Below, one piece after another: positions 46,544-56,800 of a stretch of 64,000 bases of DNA. The notes below the pieces were generated by a model, which was given only the letters and a program-made list of their open reading frames with translations, did not search any database and was not told the origin of the DNA. Numbering within the stretch: position 1 is the stretch's first letter; each line of letters starts with the position of its first letter. The DNA is from Bythopirellula goksoeyrii. GTDB lineage: Bacteria > Planctomycetota > Planctomycetia > Pirellulales > Lacipirellulaceae. The stretch covers positions 4,567,278 through 4,631,277 of the forward strand of contig NZ_CP042913.1 in the NCBI RefSeq assembly GCF_008065115.1, given 5' to 3'. The translations under genes were made by a program, and so were the position numbers.

Positions 46544-49200
46544 TGGAAGGTGTCGAAATCAATCAACGGGCAGGCGAAAGCATCTTTGCAGGGTATGCAC
46601 CCGACAATGCATTCTATGATGAAATCTTTTGCGGCACGGGTGGAGTAAGACCCGGCTGGAAAGATTTCCTTTCCGCAGTTTCATGCATCGGTCGCACCGA
46701 ACTGATGAACCGGTGGTTGCAGGCTCAGGAAGAAATTCATGAGACTGGTATCGCCTACAATATCTATGATCATTCCGAAGGTGCCGTGCGACCGTGGGAA
46801 CTCGATCTATTGCCGCAGTTGATTGGTCCGGAAGAGTGGTCGGAGTTGTCCGCAGGATTGGTGCAGCGTGCAAACTTACTCAATCGATTGCTCGCGGATT
46901 TGTACGGCCCCCAGGAATCGCTGACGCGAGGAATGCTCCCCGCGAATTGGCTTTATTCGCACCCAGGGTTTCGGCGGGTATATTCTGGACAAACGCCACC
47001 GGGAGGGACGTTCCTGCATTTCTATGCGGCCGATCTGGCACGCGCGCCTGATGGACGGTGGTGGGTTGTGGGAGATCGCACCGACGCTCCCCTGGGTTTG
47101 GGGTACGCGCTGGAGAATCGCATCGTGACATCGCGGATGCTTTCTAAAGCAATCCACAACTTTAATGTTGAGCGACTCGCGGGATTCTTCATGACTTTGC
47201 AAGAAACGCTGCGCGAGCTTGCACCAAGTCATCGCGACAATCCTCGCATCGTACTTTTGAGCCACGGGCCGAGTGGGCCAAACTATTTTGAAGATGCCTA
47301 TCTTGCGCGCTATCTCGGGTACACCCTGGTCGAAGGGGGTGACCTGGCGGTTCGGGATGACCATGTGTTTCTGAAGACGCTCGGAGGACTCTTGCCGGTG
47401 GATGTGATTCTCCGGCGGCTGAGTGATGAGTTTTGCGATCCCTTGGAACTCCGAGGGACCGCCGGACTAGGTGTGCCTGGCTTACTGCAGGCGGCGCGGT
47501 TGGGGAACGTCACAGTAACGAACGCACTGGGGAGTTCGCTGGTGGAGTCGCCATCCCTCATGCCCTTCCTGCCGGGCCTCGCGCGGGAATGGATGGGCGA
47601 GGAACTCACTTTGCCTTCGGTAGCGACTTGGTGGTGCGGGCAGGACAGTGCCCGAAGCCATGTGATGTCGCAATTTGCTCAAGGTGAATCGAATCCACTT
47701 TCGATCCGCTCTGCCTATCGGGTAGGGCGCAATGATGCGTCAGATCGATTGCGGAGTGATTGTGGTTCCGATATAGCAAAGCTATTGCAAACTGAGTCAC
47801 GTAGCTTGATCGCTCAAGAGGCAGTCAAACGGTCGACCTCGCCAGTGTGGTGCGATGATTCGCCGACTCGTTGGCATATGGCGCTGCGAGTGTTTCTGGT
47901 GGCAAGTGATAATTCTTATCATGTGATGCCGGGGGGATTGGTGCGACTAGACCGTGAGTCGGCGCCGTTGGACCATTCTGTGCTTGGTGGGCACATGAGC
48001 AAGGACGTCTGGGTTCAAGCGATCGAACCCGTAAAAAATGTGACACTCCTCGCGACCGCGAAACAGCCGGTCGTGTTACGGCGCGGTGGAACAGAATTGC
48101 CGAGTCGAGTTGCCGACAATCTGTTCTGGCTCGGTCGGCGGATCGAACGGGCGCAGGGAACTTGTCGCTTGTTGCGGCCTGTTGTCGCGAGGCTCACAGG
48201 TGAAACGGAGTTTGAAGGCTCGGAGGAACTCGCCTACTTGATACATTGTCTGGCGGAACAAGGCCACATCGAGCCTGGGTTCGCAGTCGAAGGCATGAAG
48301 GATCGTTTGCCGACGATTGCCCATATTCTGCCGTCATCCGTTCTGGATCCTGAAATGCTTGGCAGCTTACGTTGCTCGGTTGCCGAGGCCCATCGAAATG
48401 CTTCGCTGGTGCGAGACCGATTGTCGCTCGACAGCTGGCGGATCGTGCATCATATCGAGCGTTTGGTGATGCGAGCATCCCAGCTCGAACAGTCTGTGGA
48501 TCCTTTTACGAAGATCCATCTCTCGGGAGATTCGGAGAAAGAGTTGCTCACACCCGACGAAGTGGGAGCACTTAAGAGGCAGCCGTTTGGGCTGGTTGAG
48601 CTTGACGAGCTGTTGGACGAATTGATCGTCAATCTGGCGGCACTTGATGGTTTGATTGGTGAAAGTATGACCCGGACTTCTGCGTGGCGCTTTTTGGAGT
48701 TAGGTCGGAGATTGGAGAGGTCCCTGCATGTGGTGTCACTTGTGCAGTCGATTCCAGCCATGCCAGAAAAGGAAGAAGGTCGAGTGCTGGAGGCGGTGTT
48801 AGAAGTAGCCGACAGCATCATGACCTACCGCAGTCGCTACTTGGCCGCCGTGAGTCGGGCAGCGGCACTTGATCTGCTCTTGACCGACGAGACAAATCCT
48901 CGCTCGTTGGCGTATCAATTGGTATCGATTGTTGATCACGTGGCTCACCTTCCCCACGACGAAACCAAACCACTTGGTACGCCGGAGGAGCGGATCGCTC
49001 TATCGCTGTTGAACAGTTTGCGGATGCTTGAAGTAGACGATCTCAATCCTTCAAGCAGCGGCAAACGAAGCAAATTGGAACGGTTCCTACAGCAGGTGGT
49101 CGATCAGTTACCGAAGCTATCGGATTTGATTAGCCATCGCTACTTGATCCACGCTGGGGTGGCTCGGCAGATGTCGGATCGGGGTGGGCCCAAAAATTGA
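46543..49200 (+). CDS. Circularly permuted ATP-grasp fused to alpha-E domain
   Basis: 885 residues. The first 500 or so match type 2 circularly permuted ATP-grasp proteins (DUF404/DUF407): the YNIYDH segment near 68, WWVVGDRTDAPLGLGYALENR (about 167), and VILRRLSDEFCDPLELR (about 287). Residues about 535-880 are an alpha-E domain, all-helical, opening with RVADNLFWLGRRIERAQ. The two modules are separate genes further down the operon (50278 and 51830), so this is the fused version of the same pair. ATP-grasp enzymes make amide bonds through an acyl-phosphate, so a peptide ligase is the natural prediction. The start overlaps the previous stop by one base. Confidence 0.92.
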   Translation: MEGVEINQRAGESIFAGYAPDNAFYDEIFCGTGGVRPGWKDFLSAVSCIGRTELMNRWLQAQEEIHETGIAYNIYDHSEGAVRPWELDLLPQLIGPEEWSELSAGLVQRANLLNRLLADLYGPQESLTRGMLPANWLYSHPGFRRVYSGQTPPGGTFLHFYAADLARAPDGRWWVVGDRTDAPLGLGYALENRIVTSRMLSKAIHNFNVERLAGFFMTLQETLRELAPSHRDNPRIVLLSHGPSGPNYFEDAYLARYLGYTLVEGGDLAVRDDHVFLKTLGGLLPVDVILRRLSDEFCDPLELRGTAGLGVPGLLQAARLGNVTVTNALGSSLVESPSLMPFLPGLAREWMGEELTLPSVATWWCGQDSARSHVMSQFAQGESNPLSIRSAYRVGRNDASDRLRSDCGSDIAKLLQTESRSLIAQEAVKRSTSPVWCDDSPTRWHMALRVFLVASDNSYHVMPGGLVRLDRESAPLDHSVLGGHMSKDVWVQAIEPVKNVTLLATAKQPVVLRRGGTELPSRVADNLFWLGRRIERAQGTCRLLRPVVARLTGETEFEGSEELAYLIHCLAEQGHIEPGFAVEGMKDRLPTIAHILPSSVLDPEMLGSLRCSVAEAHRNASLVRDRLSLDSWRIVHHIERLVMRASQLEQSVDPFTKIHLSGDSEKELLTPDEVGALKRQPFGLVELDELLDELIVNLAALDGLIGESMTRTSAWRFLELGRRLERSLHVVSLVQSIPAMPEKEEGRVLEAVLEVADSIMTYRSRYLAAVSRAAALDLLLTDETNPRSLAYQLVSIVDHVAHLPHDETKPLGTPEERIALSLLNSLRMLEVDDLNPSSSGKRSKLERFLQQVVDQLPKLSDLISHRYLIHAGVARQMSDRGGPKN

Positions 49201-49256
49201 GATAAACAACGCTCTCCGCCCTGTATAGTTCGGAAGGCGCTTCGCGGTCAAAAAGA

Positions 49257-50132
49257 ATGAAATACAAAATTACCCATACAACGAAGTACAACTACGACGC
49301 GCCAGTACCGGTATGTCATAATGTGGTCTATCTCACTCCACGCAGTACGAAGGTTCAGTCTTGCGCGCGGCATCGATTGACGGTAAATCCTAGCCCCGCA
49401 ACCCATTCCAAGAGGACGGACTATTTTGGCAATGCCGTGTCCGCGTTTTCCATTGCCACCAGCCACAAATTGTTGCAGATTACGGCGAGCAGCTCGGTAA
49501 CGGTCCTTCGGCGGGAATTGCCTGCTGAGAGCAGTACTTCTGCTTGGGAAGTGGTTCGCGATTCTTTGGGAACTGATCTATCTGCGGAAGGATTAGCAAA
49601 CTACCAATTTGCGTTTCCGTCGCCCCACGTTCCGATTCATGGAGAGCTTGCGGACTATGCTCGCGAAAGCTTTACACCGGGACGACCGATCTTGGAATCA
49701 TTGCGATTGTTGAACGAGCGTTTGCATGCGGATGTGAAGTACGATCCCAAGGCGACGACCATCAGCACTCCCATTTTGGAGGTGTATGAACATCGACGGG
49801 GCGTCTGTCAGGACATGGCCCACTTGATGCTTGGAAGTCTGCGTGCGATCGGGTTAGCAGCGCGTTATGTGAGTGGGTACGTGAGAACGCAACCGGCCAA
49901 TGGAAAACCGCGTTTAGTTGGGGGGGATGCCTCGCATGCGTGGCTTTCTGTATATTGTGGCGACGCGGGCTGGATCGATGTTGATCCGACCAATGCATCT
50001 TTCCCGCAAGCAGAACACATCACCGTTGCCTGGGGACGCGACTTCAGCGATGTTTGTCCTGTGGCGGGGATGTTCATCGGTGGCGGGGAACATAAGTTAG
50101 ATGTCTCAGTGGACGTGGCGACGGTTGAGTAG
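49257..50132 (+). CDS. Transglutaminase-like cysteine protein
   Basis: 291 residues: N-terminal beta domain (2-80), then the catalytic core with Cys184 (GVCQDMAH), His227 (DASHAW) and Asp242 (DVDPTNASF). It is the short, unfused relative of the first gene of the operon. Enzymes of this class are predicted to be proteases or amide-transfer enzymes acting with ATP-grasp ligases. The ATG at 49257 has no strong ribosome binding site; the gap from the previous gene is 56 bases. No signal peptide. Confidence 0.93.
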   Translation: MKYKITHTTKYNYDAPVPVCHNVVYLTPRSTKVQSCARHRLTVNPSPATHSKRTDYFGNAVSAFSIATSHKLLQITASSSVTVLRRELPAESSTSAWEVVRDSLGTDLSAEGLANYQFAFPSPHVPIHGELADYARESFTPGRPILESLRLLNERLHADVKYDPKATTISTPILEVYEHRRGVCQDMAHLMLGSLRAIGLAARYVSGYVRTQPANGKPRLVGGDASHAWLSVYCGDAGWIDVDPTNASFPQAEHITVAWGRDFSDVCPVAGMFIGGGEHKLDVSVDVATVE

Positions 50133-50277
50133 AGATTACAGAATGCCACAGCGCAAAGAGTGTGCCTGCTAAATTGCGGACTTGCCAAATTTCTTTCAAG
50201 ATGCGAACATGGGGCTCAGGCGGTCGTTATGTCTCTCGACGGAAAGTGGAGACGATGGACTTTTAAGGCCCTTGCGG

Positions 50278-51774
50278 ATGAATCAATCACAGCCGAACGC
50301 CTCGCAGCTCCACTTTCGTGGTTACGATACGAAAGACTTTTTCGATGAGCTGATCGACGAACACGATAAGCCTCGGCCTGGTGCAGAACTCTTGCTGCAA
50401 CGGATTGAAGAACTTCCCGACGATGAAATACTCCAGCGCCAGCAGATGGCTGAGCGGTCGCTGTTTCGGATGGGAATTACGTTCAATGTTTACGGGGACA
50501 ACCAAGGCGTGGAAAAGATCATGCCTTTCGATTTGGTGCCTCGGATTATTGCGCCTGAGGAGTGGAGTCGTTTGGAGCGTGGGCTCAAGCAACGGATTCG
50601 GGCCCTAAATCTGTTCATTGATGACATCTATCACGATCAGAAGATCGTCAAAGACAAGGTCGTTCCCGAAGTCATGCTCAAAAGTGCGAAAAGTTTTCGC
50701 GAGCAATGCATTGGTATAAATCCACCGGCGGGAATCTGGTGTCATATCACGGGGACGGATCTGGTCCGTGATAAAGATGGCACAATTTACGTGCTGGAAG
50801 ACAATCTACGCTGCCCCTCTGGAGTGTCGTATGTCTTGCAGAACCGATTTATTATGAAACGCAGTCTTCCCTGGCTGTTTGATGCATCCAACGTGCGGCC
50901 TGTCCTCGACTACCCGGGAAGATTGTTTCAATTGCTTGAATACTTGGCGCCGGAAGGGATCGAGTCGCCAACTGTGGCGGTTTTAACTCCCGGAGTGTTT
51001 AACTCAGCCTACTACGAACACTCATTCCTCGCTCAGCAGATGGGGGTCGAACTGGTCGAAGGACGTGATCTGGTTATTCACGACGGTTTCGTCTGCATGC
51101 GGACAACTAAAGGGTTTCAGCGCGTCGACGTGCTCTATCGACGCATTGATGATGACTTCATTGATCCTAAGGCGTTTCGAGAAGACTCGATGCTCGGAGT
51201 ACCGGGATTGATGGAGGCTTATCGAAACGGCCGCGTGGCACTGGCAAACGCACCGGGAACCGGCATTGCAGATGACAAGGTGATTTACGCCTACGTAGAG
51301 AAAATGATCAAGTACTACTTGGATGAAGAAGCTATCATCCCCAACGTACCGACTTACGTTTGCTATGATGACAAGGAACGAGAGTATGTACTGGCCAACC
51401 TCGACAAGCTCGTGGTTAAAGCGGCCAACGAAGCGGGCGGGTACGGAATGCTTATTGGTCCCCATGCGACCGAGGAAGAACGCGAGAAGTTTGCTGGACT
51501 GATCCAAGAGAATCCGCGAAACTACATCGCTCAGCCGACGCTTTCCTTGTCGAGAATCCCCACGATCGTCGAGGATAAATTCGAAGGTCGGCACGTCGAT
51601 TTGAGGCCGTATATTCTCTACAGCGAAGATATTTTCGTTTTGCCTGGAGGACTCACGCGGGTGGCGCTCAAGAAGGGATCACTCGTCGTGAATTCCTCGC
51701 AAGGTGGCGGCAGCAAAGACACCTGGGTGATTGGCTCATCGCCGCAGCAAAGTCAGTCGCAACAACAATCGTAG
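50278..51774 (+). CDS. Circularly permuted type 2 ATP-grasp protein
   Basis: 498 residues from the ATG at 50278, preceded by AAGG at nine bases; the frame goes back to a TTG at 50182 without family similarity. The family opening YDTKDFFDELID and the blocks GITFNVYGDNQG, LEDNLRCPSGVSYVLQNR, DVLYRRIDDDFIDP and VVKAANEAGGYGMLIGP (nucleotide-binding region) are all readable. The C-terminus ends in a Ser/Gln-rich tail. It is the stand-alone counterpart of the N-terminal half of the 46543 gene, but the two sequences are clearly diverged, so this is an old duplication rather than a recent one. Confidence 0.93.
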   Translation: MNQSQPNASQLHFRGYDTKDFFDELIDEHDKPRPGAELLLQRIEELPDDEILQRQQMAERSLFRMGITFNVYGDNQGVEKIMPFDLVPRIIAPEEWSRLERGLKQRIRALNLFIDDIYHDQKIVKDKVVPEVMLKSAKSFREQCIGINPPAGIWCHITGTDLVRDKDGTIYVLEDNLRCPSGVSYVLQNRFIMKRSLPWLFDASNVRPVLDYPGRLFQLLEYLAPEGIESPTVAVLTPGVFNSAYYEHSFLAQQMGVELVEGRDLVIHDGFVCMRTTKGFQRVDVLYRRIDDDFIDPKAFREDSMLGVPGLMEAYRNGRVALANAPGTGIADDKVIYAYVEKMIKYYLDEEAIIPNVPTYVCYDDKEREYVLANLDKLVVKAANEAGGYGMLIGPHATEEEREKFAGLIQENPRNYIAQPTLSLSRIPTIVEDKFEGRHVDLRPYILYSEDIFVLPGGLTRVALKKGSLVVNSSQGGGSKDTWVIGSSPQQSQSQQQS

Positions 51775-51799
51775 GAAGTGAGTAGTCAGTTGCAACAAT

Positions 51800-51820
51800 C
51801 CCCAGCCCCCAGCCCCCAGC
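51800..51820. repeat. Three tandem CCCCAGC heptamers
   Basis: Three exact CCCCAGC units end nine bases before the alpha-E start codon, where a ribosome binding site would normally lie. No Shine-Dalgarno sequence is visible there. Copy number could vary by slippage. Confidence 0.8.
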
Positions 51821-51829
51821 CCCAACTCT

Positions 51830-52792
51830 ATGCTTAGCCGTGTTGCCGATTCAATTTACTGGATGAGCCGTTATGTCGAACGGGCCGAAAATCTGGCTCG
51901 CTTCGTCGACGTGACGCACAATATGTCTCTCGACCTGCCGCGCGGGTCTGAGCAACAGTGGGGGGCGTTGGTCTATGCCTCAGGGGATCAAGAGTATTTT
52001 GAAGAGCACTACGGTGAGGCGACGCGGGAGAACGTGACTCAATTTTTGACGTTCGACCGTGAATACTCGGGCTCGATTCTTTCTTGTGTGCAAGCGGCCC
52101 GTGAAAATGCGCGAAGTGTGCGGGAGTCGATATCTTCAGAGATGTGGGAGCAGCTCAATCAGTTCTATATCACGGTGCGCGATGCAGCGAAAATGGGACT
52201 TCCAGGATCTCCGAATGAATTTTTTCAATACGTCAAGAATTCCAGTCATTTGTTCGTGGGGATCACTGTCACCACCTTTTCACAAGGCGAAGCCTGGCAT
52301 TTTGCCAGACTGGGGCGAGTTTTAGAGCGTGCCGACAAGACTTCGCGGATTCTAGATGTGAAGTATTTCACATTGCTTCCGAGTGTGGCTGATGTAGGGA
52401 CTCCGATCGACGACTTGCAGTGGTCGGCCGTGTTGCGAAGTGTCAGTGGGTTTGAGATGTTTCGCAGAAAGCACCACGGTATCACACCGAAGCGGGTAGT
52501 TGGCTTTCTGGTAATCGATCGCCAGTTTCCTCGAGCGATTATGCACTGTGTTGATACCGCTTACCGTTCGCTCCACGCGATCTCCGGTTCGCCGCAAGGA
52601 ACGTTTTGGAATATCGCCGAGAAAAGACTGGGACGACTTCGTAGCGAGTTGGCCTACTCTACAGTTGATGAAATTATCGCCCTGGGGTTGCACGAGTTTC
52701 TCGACTCGCTTCAGACGAAACTGAATGACGTCGGCGAAGGCCTCGATCACACGTTCATCGCGATGGATCCAGATGGTCAAGCGGCTACCTAA
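51830..52792 (+). CDS. Alpha-E domain protein
   Basis: 320 residues, entirely helical. It begins with the typical MLSRVADSIYWMSRYVERAE, shared with the alpha-E half of the 46543 gene. Alpha-E proteins are nearly always encoded beside circularly permuted ATP-grasp genes and are thought to help the ligase or to bind its product; their reaction is unknown. The upstream gap of 55 bases contains the heptamer repeat instead of a clear ribosome binding site. The zinc metallopeptidase gene follows 27 bases downstream. Confidence 0.93.
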   Translation: MLSRVADSIYWMSRYVERAENLARFVDVTHNMSLDLPRGSEQQWGALVYASGDQEYFEEHYGEATRENVTQFLTFDREYSGSILSCVQAARENARSVRESISSEMWEQLNQFYITVRDAAKMGLPGSPNEFFQYVKNSSHLFVGITVTTFSQGEAWHFARLGRVLERADKTSRILDVKYFTLLPSVADVGTPIDDLQWSAVLRSVSGFEMFRRKHHGITPKRVVGFLVIDRQFPRAIMHCVDTAYRSLHAISGSPQGTFWNIAEKRLGRLRSELAYSTVDEIIALGLHEFLDSLQTKLNDVGEGLDHTFIAMDPDGQAAT

Positions 52793-52819
52793 GATAATTG
52801 CCATGGCGAGATTCCTCCC

Positions 52820-53815
52820 ATGAGAACTTTTGATTGCTGTTGCGGGAATTCTCTTTTCTTTCACAGTACCTATTGCATTAGTTGCAATCGTAACACGGGT
52901 ATGTGCCCGGCATGCAATCGGGTCGTACCAGTGATTGAAGAAGTGGACGGTATTTGTCGTTGCGGTAACCCGGACTGTGGTGTAGAAGTCACCCAGTGTT
53001 TCAATGGGGAAACGAACGATTTCTGTAATCGACTTGTCGTGAAAGCAGAACTGGAGAATCTCTGCGACTATTGCACCTTGACCACAGTGATTCCCGATAT
53101 GCCCATCGCGGGAAACTACGAAAAATGGAAACGGCTGGAACAAGCGAAGCAACGCGTGCTCTATCTTCTGGACCAAATTGGATTAGAGTTTCGCGGGGTT
53201 GATGAGAATAGCGAACCCACGCTCTCGTTTGAGTTCAAGGCAGACGCTGAGAAGCCCGTCACAACAGGGCATAAAAACGGATGTATCACGATCAATATCC
53301 GCGAAGCAGACAGTGTGGAGCGGGAGAGATCACGCGTCGAGTTGCAGGAGCCTCAACGAAGCCTGATAGGACATTTCCGCCACGAGTTAGGGCATTTCTT
53401 CTGGGATCGGTTGGTGAGAGGGGATCGTGAAGTAGCATTTCGCGTCCTGTTTGGCGACGAACGAACTCCGACTTACAAGGAAGCGCTCACAAATTACTAT
53501 CAGAAGGGCCCCGCTCTGAATTGGACTAGCAATTTTATTTCGGCCTATGCGACGATGCATCCTTGGGAGGATTTTGCGGAAACTTTCTCAGCCTACTTGG
53601 ATATGGCCAGCGTCGTCGACACGGCCACTCACTTTGGTGTCACGGATAGTGGAATCCAGGATTTCGACGCCATGCTCAAGAGCTACAGCCGCGTGGGGTT
53701 GATCGCCAACGAATTCAATCGAGACATGGGGCTCTTGGACTTGGTGCCCCAGGTCTTTGTGCAGCCGGTGGTTGAGAAACTGCGGTTCGTGCATGGGCTT
53801 CGCAAGGAAGTCTAG
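52820..53815 (+). CDS. Zinc-ribbon metallopeptidase (putative zinc-binding peptidase family)
   Basis: 331 residues. The first 85 residues hold about 14 Cys in CxxC-type pairs (for example CISC, CPAC, CRCGNPDC, CDYC), forming one or more zinc ribbons. The rest carries HELGH (188-192) and the later HPWEDFAETFSAYLD segment, matching the family annotated as putative zinc-binding metallo-peptidase. It closes the operon of ATP-grasp, transglutaminase and alpha-E genes, where such peptidases are regular companions. It converges with the 1204-residue gene on the other strand, 76 bases away. Confidence 0.9.
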   Translation: MRTFDCCCGNSLFFHSTYCISCNRNTGMCPACNRVVPVIEEVDGICRCGNPDCGVEVTQCFNGETNDFCNRLVVKAELENLCDYCTLTTVIPDMPIAGNYEKWKRLEQAKQRVLYLLDQIGLEFRGVDENSEPTLSFEFKADAEKPVTTGHKNGCITINIREADSVERERSRVELQEPQRSLIGHFRHELGHFFWDRLVRGDREVAFRVLFGDERTPTYKEALTNYYQKGPALNWTSNFISAYATMHPWEDFAETFSAYLDMASVVDTATHFGVTDSGIQDFDAMLKSYSRVGLIANEFNRDMGLLDLVPQVFVQPVVEKLRFVHGLRKEV

Positions 53816-53891
53816 CAAGGCAAGAATGCTGTGCCATTTCGCTCCTGGCTTGATTGTGTCTCGTAGTATGTTTCTACGACAAAAGTTTCGC

Positions 53892-56800
53892 CTATTTGTA
53901 TGGTTCTAACACGTCCTTTAGCTTGGCAAAAATTGTCTTCATCTCCCCGCGAGCCGCGTCATCATGCATCGTATATTGTGGAGGTACTCCGTCGACGAAG
54001 ATCGAATAATTCTCATCAAAGTACACCGGCAACTTGTTTAGCTCCTGCATTTGCAAGTGTCTAGAGAATTGGGCTTTATCTGGAAACCCCCTTGCTCCCT
54101 GCCGCTCGAGGAAATGGTTGTGGGCTTTGCGTGTCTCGAGTTCTTTTGGTGAGAGTCGATGAATAAAGCGCAGATCGATTTCAAGGGGGATGAACGAGCC
54201 GATGCGTCGCAGATACTCTTCCACCGTTTCTCCCTCATTGGTTCCGGGTCGTCCGTAGAGAGGAGTGATCAGCACTGGTTGTTCGCGGCGCACGCTGATC
54301 ATGTTTCCCGTGACAGTGAGAGACCACCCCTTCGGCAGAAGGGGTTTGATCGTCTGGGCATACTTTTCAATCGGCGTCGCTTCGTTCTGGTTCGCTGGAT
54401 CACGCAAGGCGACTTCCGCGAGGCCGAAGGAGGTGGCGACCCACAGGCGATCTTTGGCCCAGACGGCGTCGTAGCATTCGTAGTGATTCTGGTCGTCGTA
54501 GCGAAAGCCGTCGGGGGGGCCGTAGAGGGTGAGTTCACCGGTGGTCAGGTCGAGGCGGGATAAACCGCTGTGGTTGAAGCGTCGCCAGGTGCGACCGCCG
54601 ATCCAGAGTTGCCCGTCGTGCTCGACGAAAAAACTGGGGAAACTATAGGCTCCCGGATAGTTTTTCAGCGATGAAGTGAGGGGGTAGGATTTACTGGACC
54701 CTTCATTTCTTTGTGGCAGCAGGGCAATATGTTGAAATGGCGTGTACCAAATGCCTGAACGACCGGCATCAACAATAATTGTACTTTGAGAAAGCTCGTG
54801 CCACTGCTGCGTTATTAAGTCAAGCGAGTGGAGTCTACCCTCGACGCCGGGGACGACTAGCTGTCCAGCGTGGATAGACATAGATGCGGGTGCGGTTTGG
54901 GGCGACTCTTGATCGCGATAGATGTGAATCGGTGCGTCGGCATTGGGATCGATACGCACGATTCCACCGGAGACGATCTTTCGTAAGGAGTCGATGTTGG
55001 CCACACTTGTATATGCGATGGGGCCGTGGGCAGCTATCGCGACAATGGAGTTGGTGGGCAAGCCATCGTCGGTGGTCCACTGGCGCCACTCGCCGGTTTT
55101 CAGTGATCTTCTCCACAGTCCGTCGTGATCGGTCCCCGCCCAGAGAAAGCCATCCGCCACGGCCAAGCAAGAAACGCGGTCGTCAGGTCCGCCGAGGTTG
55201 GTCCAGTCGCCGGTGGCGAAGTCAAGTTGCCGCACCGATTTCAGGGGAACTGCCTGTGGACCACGTCGTCCCAGCTCGAATCCGCCGCTGCAATAGAGTC
55301 GATTGCCGTCGGTGGCAAGGACCTTGCAGTGGAAGGGTTCGCCGGCTGAGACGTCTAGATACTCTATGTCGATGTCACGGTTTTTGTCGAGCGGCACGCC
55401 TCCCAAGGCATCGATCCGTTTTGTGACATCGAGTCCAAGGAAGTGTCCAGGCGGCATCCCGACGTAATGCAGATAAACATCCAGCGCTTCGCGTTTGCGG
55501 CCCAGAGCTTCGTAGCACTGCCCCAAATGGTAGCCATAGTAGCTGTTCGTGATGTCGTGCTCTACCATTTGAATTATATTCAGGGGTTGGATTCCCTCCA
55601 GAATCCGCAAGGCTTCGACTGCTTTTTGCTGATGCAGCAGGCGCTTTGCGAGTTGCGTCTTTTCCATAATCAAGGATTGCTGCACATGGGGATCAGTGTC
55701 GTTTACGAAACTCTCTTCGAGCAAGGCATCGAGTTCCTGCTGCGTCTGAGGAGAAGGGTGCAGTTCCAAGAGTCGCCGCTTCCCGTAGAGACGACGCCAA
55801 CGATCATCGCTGTCTCGCCATCGCTCGAGTAGTGCCTCGGCTTCACGCTGTGTTTGTGCGGAGCCTTTCTTGTTGCGAACTATAGACGCCGCAAATGCGC
55901 TAGATCGACTCAAGAGACGGTCCTGCACCTTTGGAGGTGATTGTTGTGTGACTGGTGCTTCCACGACTTTTGCCAACGTATTTAGCAGTCGAGACCATTG
56001 TTGCTGATTTTGGGTGTGCGAGCAGATATTCTCCAACACATACAACATCCTTATCCGAGGGATACTTAAACCATCCTTTGTTGAAGTGGCAAATGCCTCC
56101 AGGCGACGATCAAAACCAAGTCTTAACAATTCGGGATCGACCTCGGCGATATCTTGCTCTGAGAACAAACACCCTTCGTGGGTGAAGTACATATCCGCGA
56201 GTAGTTCGTTCGCGATTTCATACATCTCGCTGTCGGTCGTTTCTGCGCGAATTCGCCGTAGCAGTTGCTCGCAGCGCTCAGGATTCCAGACTCCGTCGAT
56301 GTGGAAACTCAGGCAGTACGCCAGCGGCAGGGCCGCGGTCAATCGTTCTGGCTCTAGAAAGAGGATCGATTCGAGGCGGTCAATCGATTTTTGCAAGAGG
56401 TGGACGCCGAGCGGACTCTCTGGCTCAACGCTCTGTTGCACATGCGCTGGTTGTTGAACATTTGGTATCCTGAATGGCCTGTAACCCGCATCCTCGGGGT
56501 TATAGCGGTTGAAGCGATACACGTCACGTAGAGCTAACTCATAGAGGCGGTCGATCTCTTTGATGCCAGCGTTCTTGGCCGGAACTGGTCGATCGTCACT
56601 GGCGGAGACGAACTTTGAAATCTCCGTCGCGATTTCGGCAACTTGCTCTGCGATAGCTTGCGGCAGGCAGGCATGCTCGCTACGGAGCACGACCTTGAGT
56701 GACTTCACCTCCACCAGTTCCGCAACAATCACGACCAGGTTGCCGTTGGGAGTGTTTCGCTCGTCGATCTCGCCGCGGAGCACGTAGGCCGCTTCGCGCT

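Noticed and set aside
54884-55426. 180-codon plus-strand Arg-rich frame
   Set aside because: Antisense shadow of the beta-propeller coding region at 53892-57506; Arg-rich composition and no start signal.
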